Assembly (NCBI GenBank): GCA_034766995.1
Contig: CM068313.1
Location: forward strand, 2,983,904-3,047,903
DNA: 64,000 nucleotides
Direction: 5' to 3'
Source of the DNA: Acanthacorydalis orientalis
Lineage: Eukaryota; Arthropoda; Insecta; Megaloptera; Corydalidae
A program made the position numbers and the translations under genes. Shown piece by piece: positions 45,190 to 57,668 of the stretch. The stretch's first letter is position 1. Each line of letters starts with the position of its first letter. The notes beneath the pieces were generated by a model that did no database searches, was not told the origin of the DNA, and saw only the letters and a program-made list of their open reading frames with translations.

Positions 45190-45660
45190 ATTAAAAGACT
45201 TCCGAGCCACACTTCATATCAGATGTGCGTTCTCCATCCAGCGATAATAACATTTCTGCGCCGTCTTGAGATATTCACACACATTCGATAAACCGTCGAA
45301 TGAATCCCACGACAGTGTCGCGCTTTTTCCCATCTTCCCGAATACATCTTCCGAAACTACACCCGCGGCGCCGCCGCTCGTTTCCTGCGAAAACGGCAAC
45401 GGGCCGCCGCTCCGACCGAATCGACGCCCGTATTCCGAACCCTCCTAAAATACATATTGGCCGGTAAGCGGCGGAAAATCAAAGGATTTTCTCATGAATA
45501 ACAGATACGGCGCGGTTCGTGGATCGTCGCGGCGGTCGGCGGCGCGAGGGCGGCGCGCGCGCGTCAAAAGATGAATTTTTCCACATTGACCGTGTACCGT
45601 GACACCGCTCACTTCCATCCGTCGTTCCACATTTCGTGTTTATCTTTTATCCACCGTCTC
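45190..45660. promoter_or_regulatory. CpG-rich island with Pro-rich frame
   Basis: Very GC-rich around 45360-45570 (GGCGGTCGGCGGCGCGAGGG). A 60-codon plus-strand frame (45266-45448) ends TPAAPPLVSCENGNGPPLRP and then a stop; an antisense frame of 61 codons overlaps it. Compositionally this could be an exon, but no splice context or homology is evident. Confidence 0.25.
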
Positions 45661-45796
45661 TATGCCGAGATCGAGCGGCTGCAGAACACACTTTTTTTTT
45701 CTTTGCCAGCGACGACGCCATATTAAAAACGCCCCGTCAATATTTACTGTTTACCCTAATATGAAGTCTTGCGCTATGAAAAAATTATACACACAC

Positions 45797-45797
<1 letters not shown>

Positions 45798-45834
<37 letters not shown>
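45798..45834. repeat. (TA)n microsatellite
   Basis: Pure TA run. Confidence 0.9.
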
Positions 45835-45837
<3 letters not shown>

Positions 45838-45992
45838 GAGAGAGAGAACTCTTTTATGCTACATGAAAAGCAATAAATGTCAGAAAGAGTCTGTGAATTC
45901 CTCAAAATGTTGTTTAAACAAATATCTTTTTTACATTAAATGAGTGAAATTTTGAATTCAGCTATCTTTAAAAGAAATTCCGTGTTCATATA

Positions 45993-46576
45993 TTAGGTAA
46001 AGAGAAAAATAATTGCGGATTATGACCTTCAAATTCATATACATTTTTTAATTTGAGTGATTTTTATTGGTCCAGTACTATTGGATGACTAACGCTTGAC
46101 ATTTGTGCAAGCTCTCGAATTGTTGTGCGTGGTTCTGATTCAACTAACACCTTCAGTTGGTCCTTATGAACTGAATGAGGACGTCCGCGTCCTTCTTCAT
46201 CTTCAAAGCCCTCGTCTGCAACTTTTTGGGACCACTACTGCACCGTACGTTTCTTAACATTAACTATACCAAAATAATCATTTAATTTACGGGCAGTTTT
46301 TATCTCAGCTGCTTTATTATCCGTTTTGAACTCATACAAAAATTGCTCTTATTTCATTTTTTCTGTTTTCAATTCAATAGCCTAATTTGAAGCAAAATTA
46401 ATAATAAAACCAAAGGCTGATGTTACCGAAGTACAAACCGAAAAATGATAATTAAATTAAACCGAATAATGATTAAAATAATAGTAATATGAGCACGATG
46501 AAATGATACGTTCATTGAAAAAAGTAAGGTTAGAATTCAGAAAACAAAAACCGTAATTATTTTCCTACCGACCTAA
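45993..46576 (-). mobile_element. Mariner deletion derivative, both termini present (584 bp)
   Basis: The minus-strand 5' end reads TTAGGTCGGTAGGAAAATAA, then TTACGGTTTTTG; the 3' end is the complement of TTAGGTAAAGAGAAAAATAA. TA flanks both ends (45991-45992, 46577-46578). Between them a broken frame encodes FLYEFKTDNKAAE, GRGRPHSVHKDQLKVLVESE and TTIRELAQMSSVSH, then passes directly to the 3' UTR. The catalytic domain is therefore missing. The termini resemble the Hsmar1/MADE1 type (TTAGGTTGGTGCAAAAGTAA). Confidence 0.85.
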
Positions 46577-46745
46577 TACAAGAGTATCAGTTTTGAATTT
46601 GAAAATCTGATTTTTATTTCAGTTATAAATGTTTTTAAATAAGAGTTAAAGACAAAACTATTCAGAATTTCATTACTCAAAAAAATATGGTTAGAATTCA
46701 GAAAAAAAACCATAATTATTTTCCTACCGACTTAATACAAGAGTA
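46577..46745. repeat. Duplicate of the mariner end and its flank (~170 bp)
   Basis: GGTTAGAATTCAG..., CCTACCGACCTAATACAAGA and GTATCAGTTTTGAATTT at 46530-46605 recur at 46690-46765. Confidence 0.75.
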
Positions 46746-46770
46746 TCAGTTTTGAATTTTTGAATTTGAA

Positions 46771-46960
46771 AATATCTTTTGGACTCTGGTAGGTGGTGAT
46801 GAATCGAGGTCTCATCAGTGACCACAAATCGACACAAGGATCCTTTTAAACATCATGTGCGTTTTTGGTATTTTGGTGTGTTTTTTGATTCTTTTTTATG
46901 ATACTTGTGCATATTTATCAGACGTGTAAATTAGTTCAATTCATTTTTTATAAAAAATGA
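46771..46960 (-). pseudogene. Mariner transposase fragment around first catalytic Asp
   Basis: Reads RFVVTDETSIHHHLPESKRY on the complement of 46771-46833. The aspartate of the D-E-T motif is kept but the Trp is Ser. It resembles the copy at 63140 (RFVITDKTCIHHHISESK), so both belong to one decayed family. Nothing else of the gene is readable. Confidence 0.6.
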
Positions 46961-47287
46961 GCGTTTTTAAAAAAAATGGAATACGTTTCAATCCTCAAAA
47001 CATCCTTCATTATTTTATATGGCTTTGCTCGTTCCATCATATAACCAGCAAATCCTTTGTAGCAAAAAGGTCATGGCGTTGTGTCTATAAAGTCGTAAAT
47101 GCATTTTGGGTTCTCTTCCACCGTTTTAACATTTTTTGTATATTTTCATCCAAAGTTGAAAAAGTTAATCCTTTGACTGGCAGTATTTTTTTCAACTAGA
47201 ATGCGAAAAGTATGCAATTCCTTACAGAATTGTTTTCGAACGCCATCGTGTTCACTTCTGTTTTGTGAGGTTATGTCACCTGCTTGG

Positions 47288-47349
<62 letters not shown>

Positions 47350-47478
47350 GAGAGAGAGAATTTTTAAATATTAAGAATGGCACTGGAAAATACTAAAACG
47401 ACCCGAAGATATTTTAATTTAAAACAGTGTAATGATCGGATCAATTTAAGAGCACCGAATGAATTTTCACATCTAATA
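46955..47478 (-). mobile_element. Family B mariner derivative with internal (TA)n
   Basis: The minus-strand outer end (47478 down) reads GTGCTCTTAAATTGATCCGA, then TTTTAAATTAAAATATCTTC. A (TA)n array (47291-47345) sits where other copies have a short AT spacer. The start MAFENNSVRN follows and then a C-terminal remnant at 46955-47050. A full-size mariner is about 1.25 kb, so roughly two thirds has been deleted. Confidence 0.65.
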
Positions 47479-48871
47479 TTTGTTATACTCGTAAGATCCG
47501 GGGATAAAAACTTTCCGCTACAAACGCGAATCGAATCGAACTCCATGCTGTGGATGAAAATAATATCATACTGTCGAAGAAACGGAGTCTTCATACTCAT
47601 TTCGAACCGTCAACTCGAACATATAACATATTTCAGCCACGACTCGCATACTTGATATTCATATTAAGTTACTGGAGTGCAAGCTAGACTCAACTATTGG
47701 CATTTGACTGTCAACCTGTCAGTGATCTACACAATGCATTATTATATGAGTTTATGCAGTTACAACTCCCAGACCCTTCACATACCTACATTCATATGTG
47801 TGTGTGTGTGTATGTGTGGGTGTATTTACATTCACACATGTCGGTTCACGTGGATAAATTGTTTCCGTCGTCGCGACCTACATCTCCGTAACACCGACAC
47901 GATATTCGTTCAGTTATTTATGGAAAGTGTGATTCAATGTCATTTTCGAATGAAGTGCATGCATTATTTATCGTATATTGAATTCAGTACGGACTGACTT
48001 GCAGATTTTTTTCGCATCGTGTCTCGGTAATGTAAACGTCGAACGAGCAATTACGTTTGTGCTAATCCGCGGATCAGCGCGGATTCGAACCGGTTAATAA
48101 GATCAAACCCGAACGAAATCGTGAACAGGGTGAATACTGAAAGTGTAACTGGTCCGAAGGCCAAGTTCGAACTGGCTGCGATTAATTGTTTTGTAAGAAC
48201 CGGCCGAGGTGCGCAGAAGTGAGTAAATAATTTCGAAATTAAAATAAAATAAACTTTTCCTTCTCTCTCTCTTTCTCTCTATATATATATATATTAATTT
48301 TTATTATTTTAAAATAAAACTTTGAATTTAGGTCAAAAAAACAGTTTAAAAATGTTGAGTTTAAAAATGTTGATTTTTTCAAATGTTACATACAGTAGAT
48401 CGTCGTTTTTTCTAGTATAAAAATTATACAATTTAAAAATAATTCTGAATTACAATCTTTTGTTACAAACTGATTATTTTGGATAAAAATTACCGCCTTC
48501 CAGAAAAGGTATTACTGATTATTATAAAATATAATTATTATAACCGAATGTAGATTTTCGACCATTTTCTCAATTACATCCGGATCTGAAAAATCAGTAA
48601 GAAAATGCTTCTTTATCTAAATCATTTAATGCACTGGCACCTCTCAAAAAAAAAATGGAAAAAAACGCTAGTAAACAAAAAATAATCTCGCAAAAATGCT
48701 ACTATATTTATAAAGAGATTAATGCACTCGCGATTGAAGTAATTCAAGAGCTCTTTAATAAGAAAAGAAAACTGGATTTTATTGTTTAAATATTTTTTTT
48801 TAATCATCTAATGAATTTTATTGAATTCAAATTAAAAAATTTTTATCCCTTCAGCTCGACCCCTCCCACCT
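47479..48871. other. No gene; CpG-rich patch 48010-48245
   Basis: The patch contains AATCCGCGGATCAGCGCGGA and ends GCAGAAGTGAGTAAAT, which would serve as a splice donor, but there is no identifiable exon. The rest is AT-rich. Confidence 0.35.
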
Positions 48872-49632
<761 letters not shown>

Positions 49633-49762
49633 TATTCAATAAAACATTGATTGTGTCAGTAAAGAACGACGCAAACCCAGGATTCAAGTAACGCGATCAA
49701 TGTTTTATTGAAAGATTATTAAAAAACAATAGATTCCTTCGTTAGGTGCCGTTCTTTAGTGA
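49633..49762. repeat. Interleaved inverted repeats (A-B-A'-B')
   Basis: TTCAATAAAACATTGAT at about 49636 is the complement of ATCAATGTTTTATTGAA at 49697. GTCAGTAAAGAACGACGC at 49655 pairs with GTGCCGTTCTTTAGTGAC at 49746 with a few mismatches. The pairs interleave rather than nest. Confidence 0.7.
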
Positions 49763-50076
49763 CGAGTCCCCATAAATTTGCGTTTTTCGCCATTAAATCG
49801 AGCAAAACGTGCCGTGTAAGAAATTATGTAATGTTTTTATTGGTAATTGTTCATTGTTTTGTTCGATTTTTGAGATAAAAAAGGTCATTTTTTCACTACT
49901 GAACGTTGGGCACTTTCTTATTATTTTTTCATACTATTTATTATATAATCCTTACTCCACCGATTTAAAATCGCTTTTTGACATTGAAATCATTCAATTT
50001 AGCAAAAAATTAATTTATTTAAAGTGCATTTTAACAAAATTCCTTAAATTGTTCCATTACCATATGTGTGTGTGTG

Positions 50077-50107
<31 letters not shown>

Positions 50108-50440
50108 ATATACGGCTCTAATACGTTTTTTCGTTATCGTATAAAATTTATCGCATCATCGAAACAACACTTAAAAACAAGTCGTTTGTACGATATTAAC
50201 TGAGTAACACATTTTTCCAAGTACGCCTATTAAAATGACTTAATTGCTATCATTAAATCGAAAGAGGTGGAAACATATCATCTCGCGGCCCATCGCTCTC
50301 AGATAATGGGTCGAATGAGACGTAATAAATTCCGCGTGCCATAACACATAAAATCACCCTATAAAATACACTGGGCTCCCACCATTCGTTATTATTATTA
50401 TTCTTACACGCACACATATACACATAAACGTTTATATACA

Positions 50441-50491
<51 letters not shown>

Positions 50492-52170
50492 AGATATATG
50501 TGTGTGTATGTGTGTGTGTTAGAAACGTCTTCAGTTGAAGTTTTGTGTGTGTGTGTAATTAACTATAATGTATATTTGAACTTGTTTCATTGCCGGGCAA
50601 CTTTTGTACACCGATGTCAAGAATGTGTTTCGGCTGTAAAAAAAAACATCCTGACGCGTAAGCGTTTTCTTTTTTAATTCTTCTTCATCTACCGCTACTT
50701 CTTCGGCGCCCACTGAACGCCGAAACGACGCTCGAAAAAGTTATTTACAGTTAAAGTTGCGGTTCGTAAAAAAAACGAGCTGAAGAGTTTCGGAAAGTTG
50801 CTTCTTGTAAATTTAATTATGTGTAGTTTAACATTCGAGTTTTATAAATATGCCTCTTTAAGTACTAAAAGAACTTTATATATTATAATATACTAACGTA
50901 TAGTTTATATATCTATATACAAGTTTATATATATATATATATATATAGTGCAAGCATAAAAATATGATCATTTATTATCAATGGAGCACAGTAAAATTCT
51001 ATTCACTTTGTGTTCAGATGAGTTTATACTTGTATTTTTGCATTATGTAACAGAATATATGTCTATCTAATACTTGTTTGCACAAATAAGATAGAAGATG
51101 TTGACAAATGGACATGGAGTTCTTTTCTTACTTCATGGACTTCCCTTCCTTCTCTCTTTTTATAATTCATACCAGTTTAAGTCTGTAAATGCGGATAAAC
51201 AACAATCAATAACACAGATCTACATATGGGAACTTTGTGAACGTTGTTTTCATGTTGATAGCTGTTTTTATATGAATTCCATGCTCTGAATTCAAAGGCA
51301 CACACAGATTGGCGCTATCACATCAAGTTCTTCAACAAAATTGAAAAACAGATTTGTATACAAATAATTTGATTTCAAAAATATTTATTCAAAAAACTTT
51401 GGGTAGTTGCGTTGGATCCATACTTTATTCCAAGCACCTATTGGCTCTCGGAACATGGTTCGAATTGATTGATTCAAGTAGATCAAATGTCCTAATTGTA
51501 CAAAAAAAAACTGGAATCGATCACACATCTCGAACAAGACCGTATGTCGACATCTATCAAAACGAATGCGTGCCTAAGAAAGTGTAACAATCTATTCTGT
51601 TGAAACTGAATCGAAGAAATAACACTTGTATGATTACTGCACGGTTCGATTAGAACGAGTGAAAAAATCTGCATTAATTTCTTTATGATTGCTGGTAGCC
51701 TTCTTGTATTTCACAGGCAGCGAGAATAAAAGTATGGACACGTCCGTTCCGTGTGCAGTAATGGATATGCGTTTTTTCTCCCCTTCGGGTACATTCATGG
51801 AGCTGAGAACTAGCCGGACGGCGGACGTGTGTACATATCACAGGCTTAGATACGAATCGAAATAATCATACGTTCGAATAATTGGAATAAGTGAACGGTG
51901 TTGAAATGATACGAGAAAAATTCGATGGAAATGGTGCACGGCACGTGATCCAGATTAACTGATTCAAAACGTTTGAATGAATATTTTCGGTTGTGACATT
52001 TGAAACGAGCAGAACAGTTACGAACACGTATATAGATATCATTCAATTTGACATTTTATTATGCACTATTCCTTAGAAACAATCGTCTCCAGGTCATCTC
52101 GACAGACAGAGTTTTATAATTTTATTGATTTGTGAGCGTTGAGAAAATCCTGAACAAATCAAAATTATTT
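49763..52170. other. No gene; TA/TG microsatellites at 50067-50110, 50451-50520 and 50925-50947
   Basis: A 111-codon plus-strand frame (49809-50144) is hydrophobic and crosses a microsatellite; I do not accept it as a gene. A D1-like half core, GTAAATGCGGATAAACAACA, lies near 51185. Confidence 0.45.
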
Positions 52171-52572
52171 GGTATCAAATTAATTCGGTGGCCTTTGTTT
52201 ATAGAAAATGAATTTATTTACCGAAAAGTAGAATACATTTCTGTCCTCAAAATTATTTCGTATAACTTTACTCCATCTACCGGGTAACTGACGAATCTCT
52301 TGTCGAAGAAAAGATTGCGGCTTTGTAAATGCATTTTCGATCATTTTCCATTGTTTTAAAATGTATATCAGCCAGATGGTGCTGGAGAAACAGAAACAGT
52401 GTTTAATAAAAATTGAAAAACAAAAACCGCAATTATTTTTCTACCAACCAAATATATAGTGTTTTTAAATGTTGTGGTTTGTCGCTTCAGAATCTTAAAA
52501 CGATAAGAAAATATTTTAATATCAAACAGTGTCGTACTGATTCAATTTAAAGGCACTAAATTAATTTGTACG
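52171..52572 (-). mobile_element. Family B mariner derivative, both ends visible (~400 bp)
   Basis: GGTATCAAATTAATTCGGTG at 52171 is the inverted partner of CACTAAATTAATTTGTACGC ending near 52572. Inside, the complement reads REIRQLPGRWSKVIRNN, the mariner C-terminal block. This copy best defines the length of the derivative. Confidence 0.7.
52412..52455 (-). mobile_element. Hsmar1-like mariner terminus nested in family B
   Basis: AAAACAAAAACCGCAATTAT, then TTTTCTACCAACCAAATAT, is the terminus of the other mariner family, placed inside the family B copy. Confidence 0.65.
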
Positions 52573-54142
52573 CATTATAGTTTGAGCATTTCTGCTAAAT
52601 TCATTTTTAAAAATTAATTTGTCACTCTCCACAGAACCATAAAACTTCTTAATATTCAATAGTTGATTACTTATATTTTTTTGTTGTTAGTGATTCGCTT
52701 TTTCTGACTTAAAGCAATTACACAGAAGAATTCAGAAACAAATAATCTTTTCTATCGAAAATAAATAAAAAAAAATGTATTTCCAACTGTCCTTTCATTG
52801 TCTTCCGAAGAAACCAATACATTAACAGTTTTTATAACTAGTTATTCAAATAAAAAAAATATATTTTTCCCATGTGTATATTCAATATTTTCCTCCCATT
52901 CTCAAAACTTCAAAACAAGCAATCGAAATTCGTATAAATAACAATTAAAAAAAATCGATAGTTTGAAGTTTTCGATTAGAACGTTCTTGTCGGATGAGTG
53001 AATAACGTGTTCCTGAAAATAAGTTCAACGATGGAAAGAATACTTGCAAGGACGGTTCACAAACAAACAAAAAAAAATATAGAAAATAACGTTAAAAATC
53101 ATCTATTCATTCTTATCTTCTCTCCGGTTACGGCGTTCGTCTCGGAGCGAAGCGAAAATAAAAATAAAGTAAAAAAAAAATAAATAAATTCGAGAATATA
53201 AAACAGACCGACAGAACTGCGGAGATCATTCATGGACTGGTGGATGTAACAAACACATAACAATATATCCGCGTCTCGAAAATAAAAACACGCGAATTCC
53301 CGACACATTTGCTCGACGGCGAACGTCTAATTTGTTATGTGACATGTGATTTAGTGCCGCGACCAGAACCGCAACTTCTTGTCATGCTTCAGAAATAATG
53401 TAAAATTTTTCTTAATATAAACCGAAATGGATGTAATTTATTTGATACAGCGACGTCGTGCAACTTTTCGACATCGATTCGATCGTAAATTCGCAGAGAT
53501 TGTGTCACTCCGTGCGGTGCGGGGCGGCAGTGACGTGCGTGAGCGGTTGAGACGTTTGTTTATTTACAGTGATCTTATTTTACGTTCGGATTGGTCGAGA
53601 ATGTTGTGTCCAGATCGGAACGGATTAGATATTTCTCGAGGAATTATGACCTATTCTGTATGTTCTAATAAGAATCCTTACTCGACTACTGAGTAATTTA
53701 TCATATTAAATATTTATTTCTCTACCCCTGAAGGTGATTATCGTGTGTCTCATTTCATAAAAAAAATGTACAAAATATTTCAAAAAGTAATAATTTAACT
53801 ACATATCATTTATTCTTCACATGTGAAATTTTTCATGCATATATAAAAAAAGACCTGTGGAACGCATTGCTTGATAATGAAATGTTATGAATATGTTTCG
53901 TCTACGGAAGTCTATCAGTTCCTTATAGGAACTCTTGTGTTTAATAAGTGTATCGCCATCAATGTATATTTTTAAATATAAAATAATAATAGACAAAAAC
54001 ACGTGTTACTTATATAACGAAACCTAGACAAAAAGAATTATTCTCTTGCCTGAATCAACATAAAACTCTTACATCATTTATATTAATAAAACTATACACT
54101 GTCACGCTTATCAATATTTTTTTTATCTGAACAAAAAGTCAT
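52573..54142. other. No gene; CpG-rich patch 53340-53700
   Basis: An 89-codon frame (53427-53696) begins MDVIYLIQRRRATFRHRFDR, is Arg-rich and has no known domain. Rated chance or an unknown exon at low probability. Confidence 0.3.
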
Positions 54143-54144
54143 TC

Positions 54145-54200
<56 letters not shown>

Positions 54201-54220
54201 TATATACATATATATATACC
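54143..54220. repeat. (TA)n microsatellite
   Basis: Interrupted TA array. Confidence 0.9.
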
Positions 54221-54609
54221 TATATATTTACAAACAAATAAATAATATATGCATACATTTTTTTATTACTTTTGAGTAATTAGCAAGTGTTTTATTTGAA
54301 AGTTACAACGTGTGTTGTAAACATATAAATCCAATAATATACGTATGCAATAATAACTTTTACTGTCGAGCAACCGGACGAAAATTAGTGGAAAAAAATT
54401 TCACAACGAGTTACGTGTGTACGATTTAGTTCAATGGATTTTGCTCAAGTCGGGAACATAGTTGTGGTTTGTTTAATGTGCTCGTACGAAACCGTGTTTC
54501 GTTTTCAATATTATTCTCGTTCTGTTACAAAATTTTCTATCTGAAATCGAATAAAATGTCTCATGAAACTTAAACACAATGCGTATATATGTTATATATA
54601 TATATATAT

Positions 54610-55420
54610 ATGAGGGTAACGTCTAATGTTCTTGTTCTAGTCAGGAAGGAATGTAAATAAAAAGACAAGATTTTATTTTTTCTGTATAATCCCCTTTAAG
54701 TTCAATACATTTTTTACAACACTTAATTATCAATTCAATACCATTATAAAAAAGTTATCAGTTATCGTTGTTTTTAGCTCATTGTGGTCTTAATGACCAC
54801 AATAACGATGTACACATAAATCAATTTTCAAATTACCAGAGAGATAATCGCTAAAGGCCAATGTCCCAACTGTAGGGTGGATAATCAAGTTCTCGGAAGT
54901 CACATTTCAGAATAGGGACTCGAGAAACATTATCGATGTGAACTGGTGCATTGTCGTGCAGGTTTTTTTTACAGTTTTAAGTTTTTGTCTGATATTGGTT
55001 ATTCTTCTTTGTAATCTTGATGTAGTAGTCGAGCCTTGGGATTCGTTCCCTTGCATTGTGCAACGAGTACATTCATTTTGTTAGTTTTCTACGTCGTTTT
55101 CCCCGAATGTTGTCTCGAAATTTAAGCAATCATGTTGCATAATATGGACCATTAGCAGTGGTATCAGGTTCATTAATATTTATTAATAAAATTCCCTTGC
55201 AATCTCAAAGAGTGTGGTTATAATCTTTTAGTGGATCGAAGCACTAGGTTTTGTTAAGGGTGCTTTACCTGCTCGCCACCGTTCCATGGTTGTTCTTTTA
55301 GACAGGGGATCATAGTAAAGGGCCACTCTTTCATATTCTGTTACAATGAACTCGATTAGTGGATTTGGATCTGGTTTACAGAGATTTAAATGATCTTTTT
55401 GAGGCTACTCGACGTTGACA
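54610..55420 (-). mobile_element. Decayed mariner, terminus plus catalytic part
   Basis: The 3' end GAGGGTAACGTCTAATGTTC abuts a TA run at 54610. The remainder encodes a damaged transposase. Its terminus differs from the other families here. Confidence 0.65.
54740..55340 (-). pseudogene. Mariner transposase remnant (catalytic domain)
   Basis: Legible blocks in order: ALYYDPLSKRTTMERWRAGK (following the first Asp region), then LHDNAPVHIDNVSRV with the second catalytic Asp, CDFRELDYPPYSWDIG, and after a slip AFSDYLSGNLK with the third. Spacing fits DD34D. Several stops and shifts separate the blocks. The PPYS-W-DIG block has Trp where Pro is usual. Confidence 0.75.
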
Positions 55421-56264
55421 CTGAATGAATGAAAAAAGTTTGTGTGCCCACCCTGCACTTCCCTTATTCATACCCTGTCAAAACTTTTACTTTTTGATAG
55501 TGTTCATTTTAGATACTCCATTTTTTTTAAAAAAAATGGCGATTTTCATCAGAGAACTCGATGTTTCGTTTGAAGCAGATACAAGTAGACGGTGCTCGAT
55601 TGTGATCTGACGTCGACACGTCTATTTAATTGTCTATCCCGATAATAATATGTCAATTCGGAATTGATTCGTCGCAAGCAGCACGTCAAGACCGCACGAT
55701 AACTCAATCAATGTTCAGAATGTATAATTGCGTTTCGGCGGGGGCGGCACGAGGGACGGCCGACGGGGGCGACGAGCAGCCAGAGGAGGCGACGTTGTGC
55801 GCGCGCGCGCGAGTCCGTGTTATGATTTGATTACCGTGTCTAATGGAATGAATACATTAGTGTGGATGAGGAATATCTTTGCGGGAGGCAATTAATTGAG
55901 TTGATGTGTTCAGAACAAGCCGAAATTAATGCTATTTCTGTCAAGATATATAGAGTACATTATATGTCAGAAATTATATTCTACTTCTGAACTCAATTTA
56001 CATGCGCTCGTGGTGGCGACGACGAAGACGGAGACGCCGCCGGTGTCTCGACGCGTACGTACCAAAACACCATTCAGTGTTTGATCTGGTACACGATCCT
56101 CACTAACCATGAATACATTGCATGCAAATCAGGAGCAAACATCCATTCCCCGAACGAAAACGGCGCCTCGCGTCGAAATATTCCGCACTTAATTTAATAT
56201 CTATCTATCCGTTTATAGATACATACACCTACGCGTTCCATTCTGTCTTTATCGACCATTTTTT

Positions 56265-56267
<3 letters not shown>
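55421..56267. other. No gene; CpG-rich patches 55720-55830 and 55985-56080
   Basis: The first patch contains GGGGGCGACGAGCAGCCAGA and a GC run (GCGCGCGCGC); the second GACGACGAAGACGGAGACGC. Frames of 61-66 codons show no motif. Confidence 0.3.

Positions 56268-56308
<41 letters not shown>
56268..56308. repeat. (TA)n microsatellite
   Basis: TA run abutting a mariner derivative. Confidence 0.9.
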
Positions 56309-56313
<5 letters not shown>

Positions 56314-56520
56314 CTGGTAAAAAAATGCAGGTTATTGCCTTCATATACAGTTTTCTCTTTTTTGATTTTCCTAGCTATCTTAAGTGTTACAGAACTGTTG
56401 GATGACTAACGCCTAACTCTCTGAAATGATATTAACATAAAAACTATTAAATGACACTTCCATTGAAAAAAATTAAGGTTAGATTTCAGGAAACAAAGAC
56501 CGCAATTATTTCACTTATTA
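56309..56520 (-). mobile_element. Mariner (Hsmar1-like) minimal derivative, ~210 bp
   Basis: TTAGACTGGTAAAAAAATGC at one end and the complement of GACCGCAATTATTTCACTTA at the other. GTTGGATGACTAACGCC and AAAAATTAAGGTTAG are shared with the 584-bp copy, but most of the HTH region is also gone. Confidence 0.65.
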
Positions 56521-56700
56521 TGTAGGTAGGTAGATAGATAGATAGAGATAAATATAGATAAATAAATAGATATAAATAGATATAAATAGATGGACATAGA
56601 TAGAGATAAATAAATAAATAGATAGATATAGATAGATATAAATAAATAAATAAATAAAAATAGGTAGATAGATAGATTAAGATAAATACATATAGGTAGA
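56519..56700. repeat. (GATA)n/(TAAA)n tetranucleotide array
   Basis: About 180 bp of GATA units mixed with AATA. YLSIYL-type frames on the minus strand are artefacts. Confidence 0.9.
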
Positions 56701-56909
56701 TAACTTGATTTCTTAAAAACTGAATCCTTCTTTTCAAATCCTAAGCCCAAACAATTCCAATTCAACTCGATATGCTTTCTATAAATCAAAATCAAATTCT
56801 GAATTGATAATTCAAAAATATTATGTCCTAGTGACATCAGAACAATTTTCACAAACAAATTCTTCTCTCATCCCGCAAACCACACCAAAAATTTTTTCGA
56901 TAAAAAATA

Positions 56910-56985
56910 TTCATAAATTGTTGTTGATTATTTTATGGTTTCGATGGTAAAACCATCATCCTCAGAGCATCAAGATACAGAAAAA
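56910..56985 (+). repeat. Dispersed repeat D1 copy
   Basis: TTGTTGTTGATTATTTTATG, then AACCATCATCCTCAGAGCAT and CAAGATACAGAAAAA. Confidence 0.6.
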
Positions 56986-57149
56986 TTCCGAAAAATCAGC
57001 GATATGCATCTCAGCCGGCTGACTTAAAAGGAATATAAATTAGAAAAATATTTGAAAACTTATTAAAACTTTGAATATTTATTTGTATTCTCACAAAGAA
57101 TTGTTTTTCAACACACAAATTACATTTTTTTCCAATCACTGCCATTTGA

Positions 57150-57230
57150 TTATTTTCGATTGTTGCTCAATTATATTTCGATGACGATTCTATCCTCTAC
57201 AAAGCATTAATTTATAGAAAAATCTTTCAT
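57150..57230 (+). repeat. Dispersed repeat D1 copy (diverged)
   Basis: GATTATTTTCGATTGTTGCT, then ACGATTCTATCCTCTACAAA. Confidence 0.45.
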
Positions 57231-57613
57231 ATTTTCACACGCTTCAGCGCTCTAAATAAAGACATAGATCAAATAATGGGATCGAATTTGAAAAAAATAT
57301 TAAAAAATGAAATAGGATTTCTTTAAACGAATCTCCTTATTTTATAAATCGAAGACTTACTTAAAAATCAAACAATTTTCTCTTTAAACGAATCTTAAAG
57401 CAATTCTTTCAAGCAAATTCTATTCCATTTTTGATTTCTTCTCCAATAAAGGGAAAGTTATTTAATCTCTAAGAAACAAAAAAAAATCGATCTGTGGAAT
57501 GAAAAAGAAAATACATTCATGAAAGTGAATTTAGTCGCAGTGCCAGACCTGTGTTATGAATCAATTCAAAGCATTCTTAAATATTTATTAACGTGTCGAC
57601 GTTTCGAAAACAA

Positions 57614-57668
<55 letters not shown>

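Noticed and set aside
45266..45448. Pro-rich 60-codon frame as a host exon
   Set aside because: Composition is suggestive but there is an antisense frame, no splice evidence and no homology I can name.
56486..56858. Minus-strand frames with YLSIYLFLFIY patterns
   Set aside because: Translation of the GATA/TAAA tetranucleotide array.
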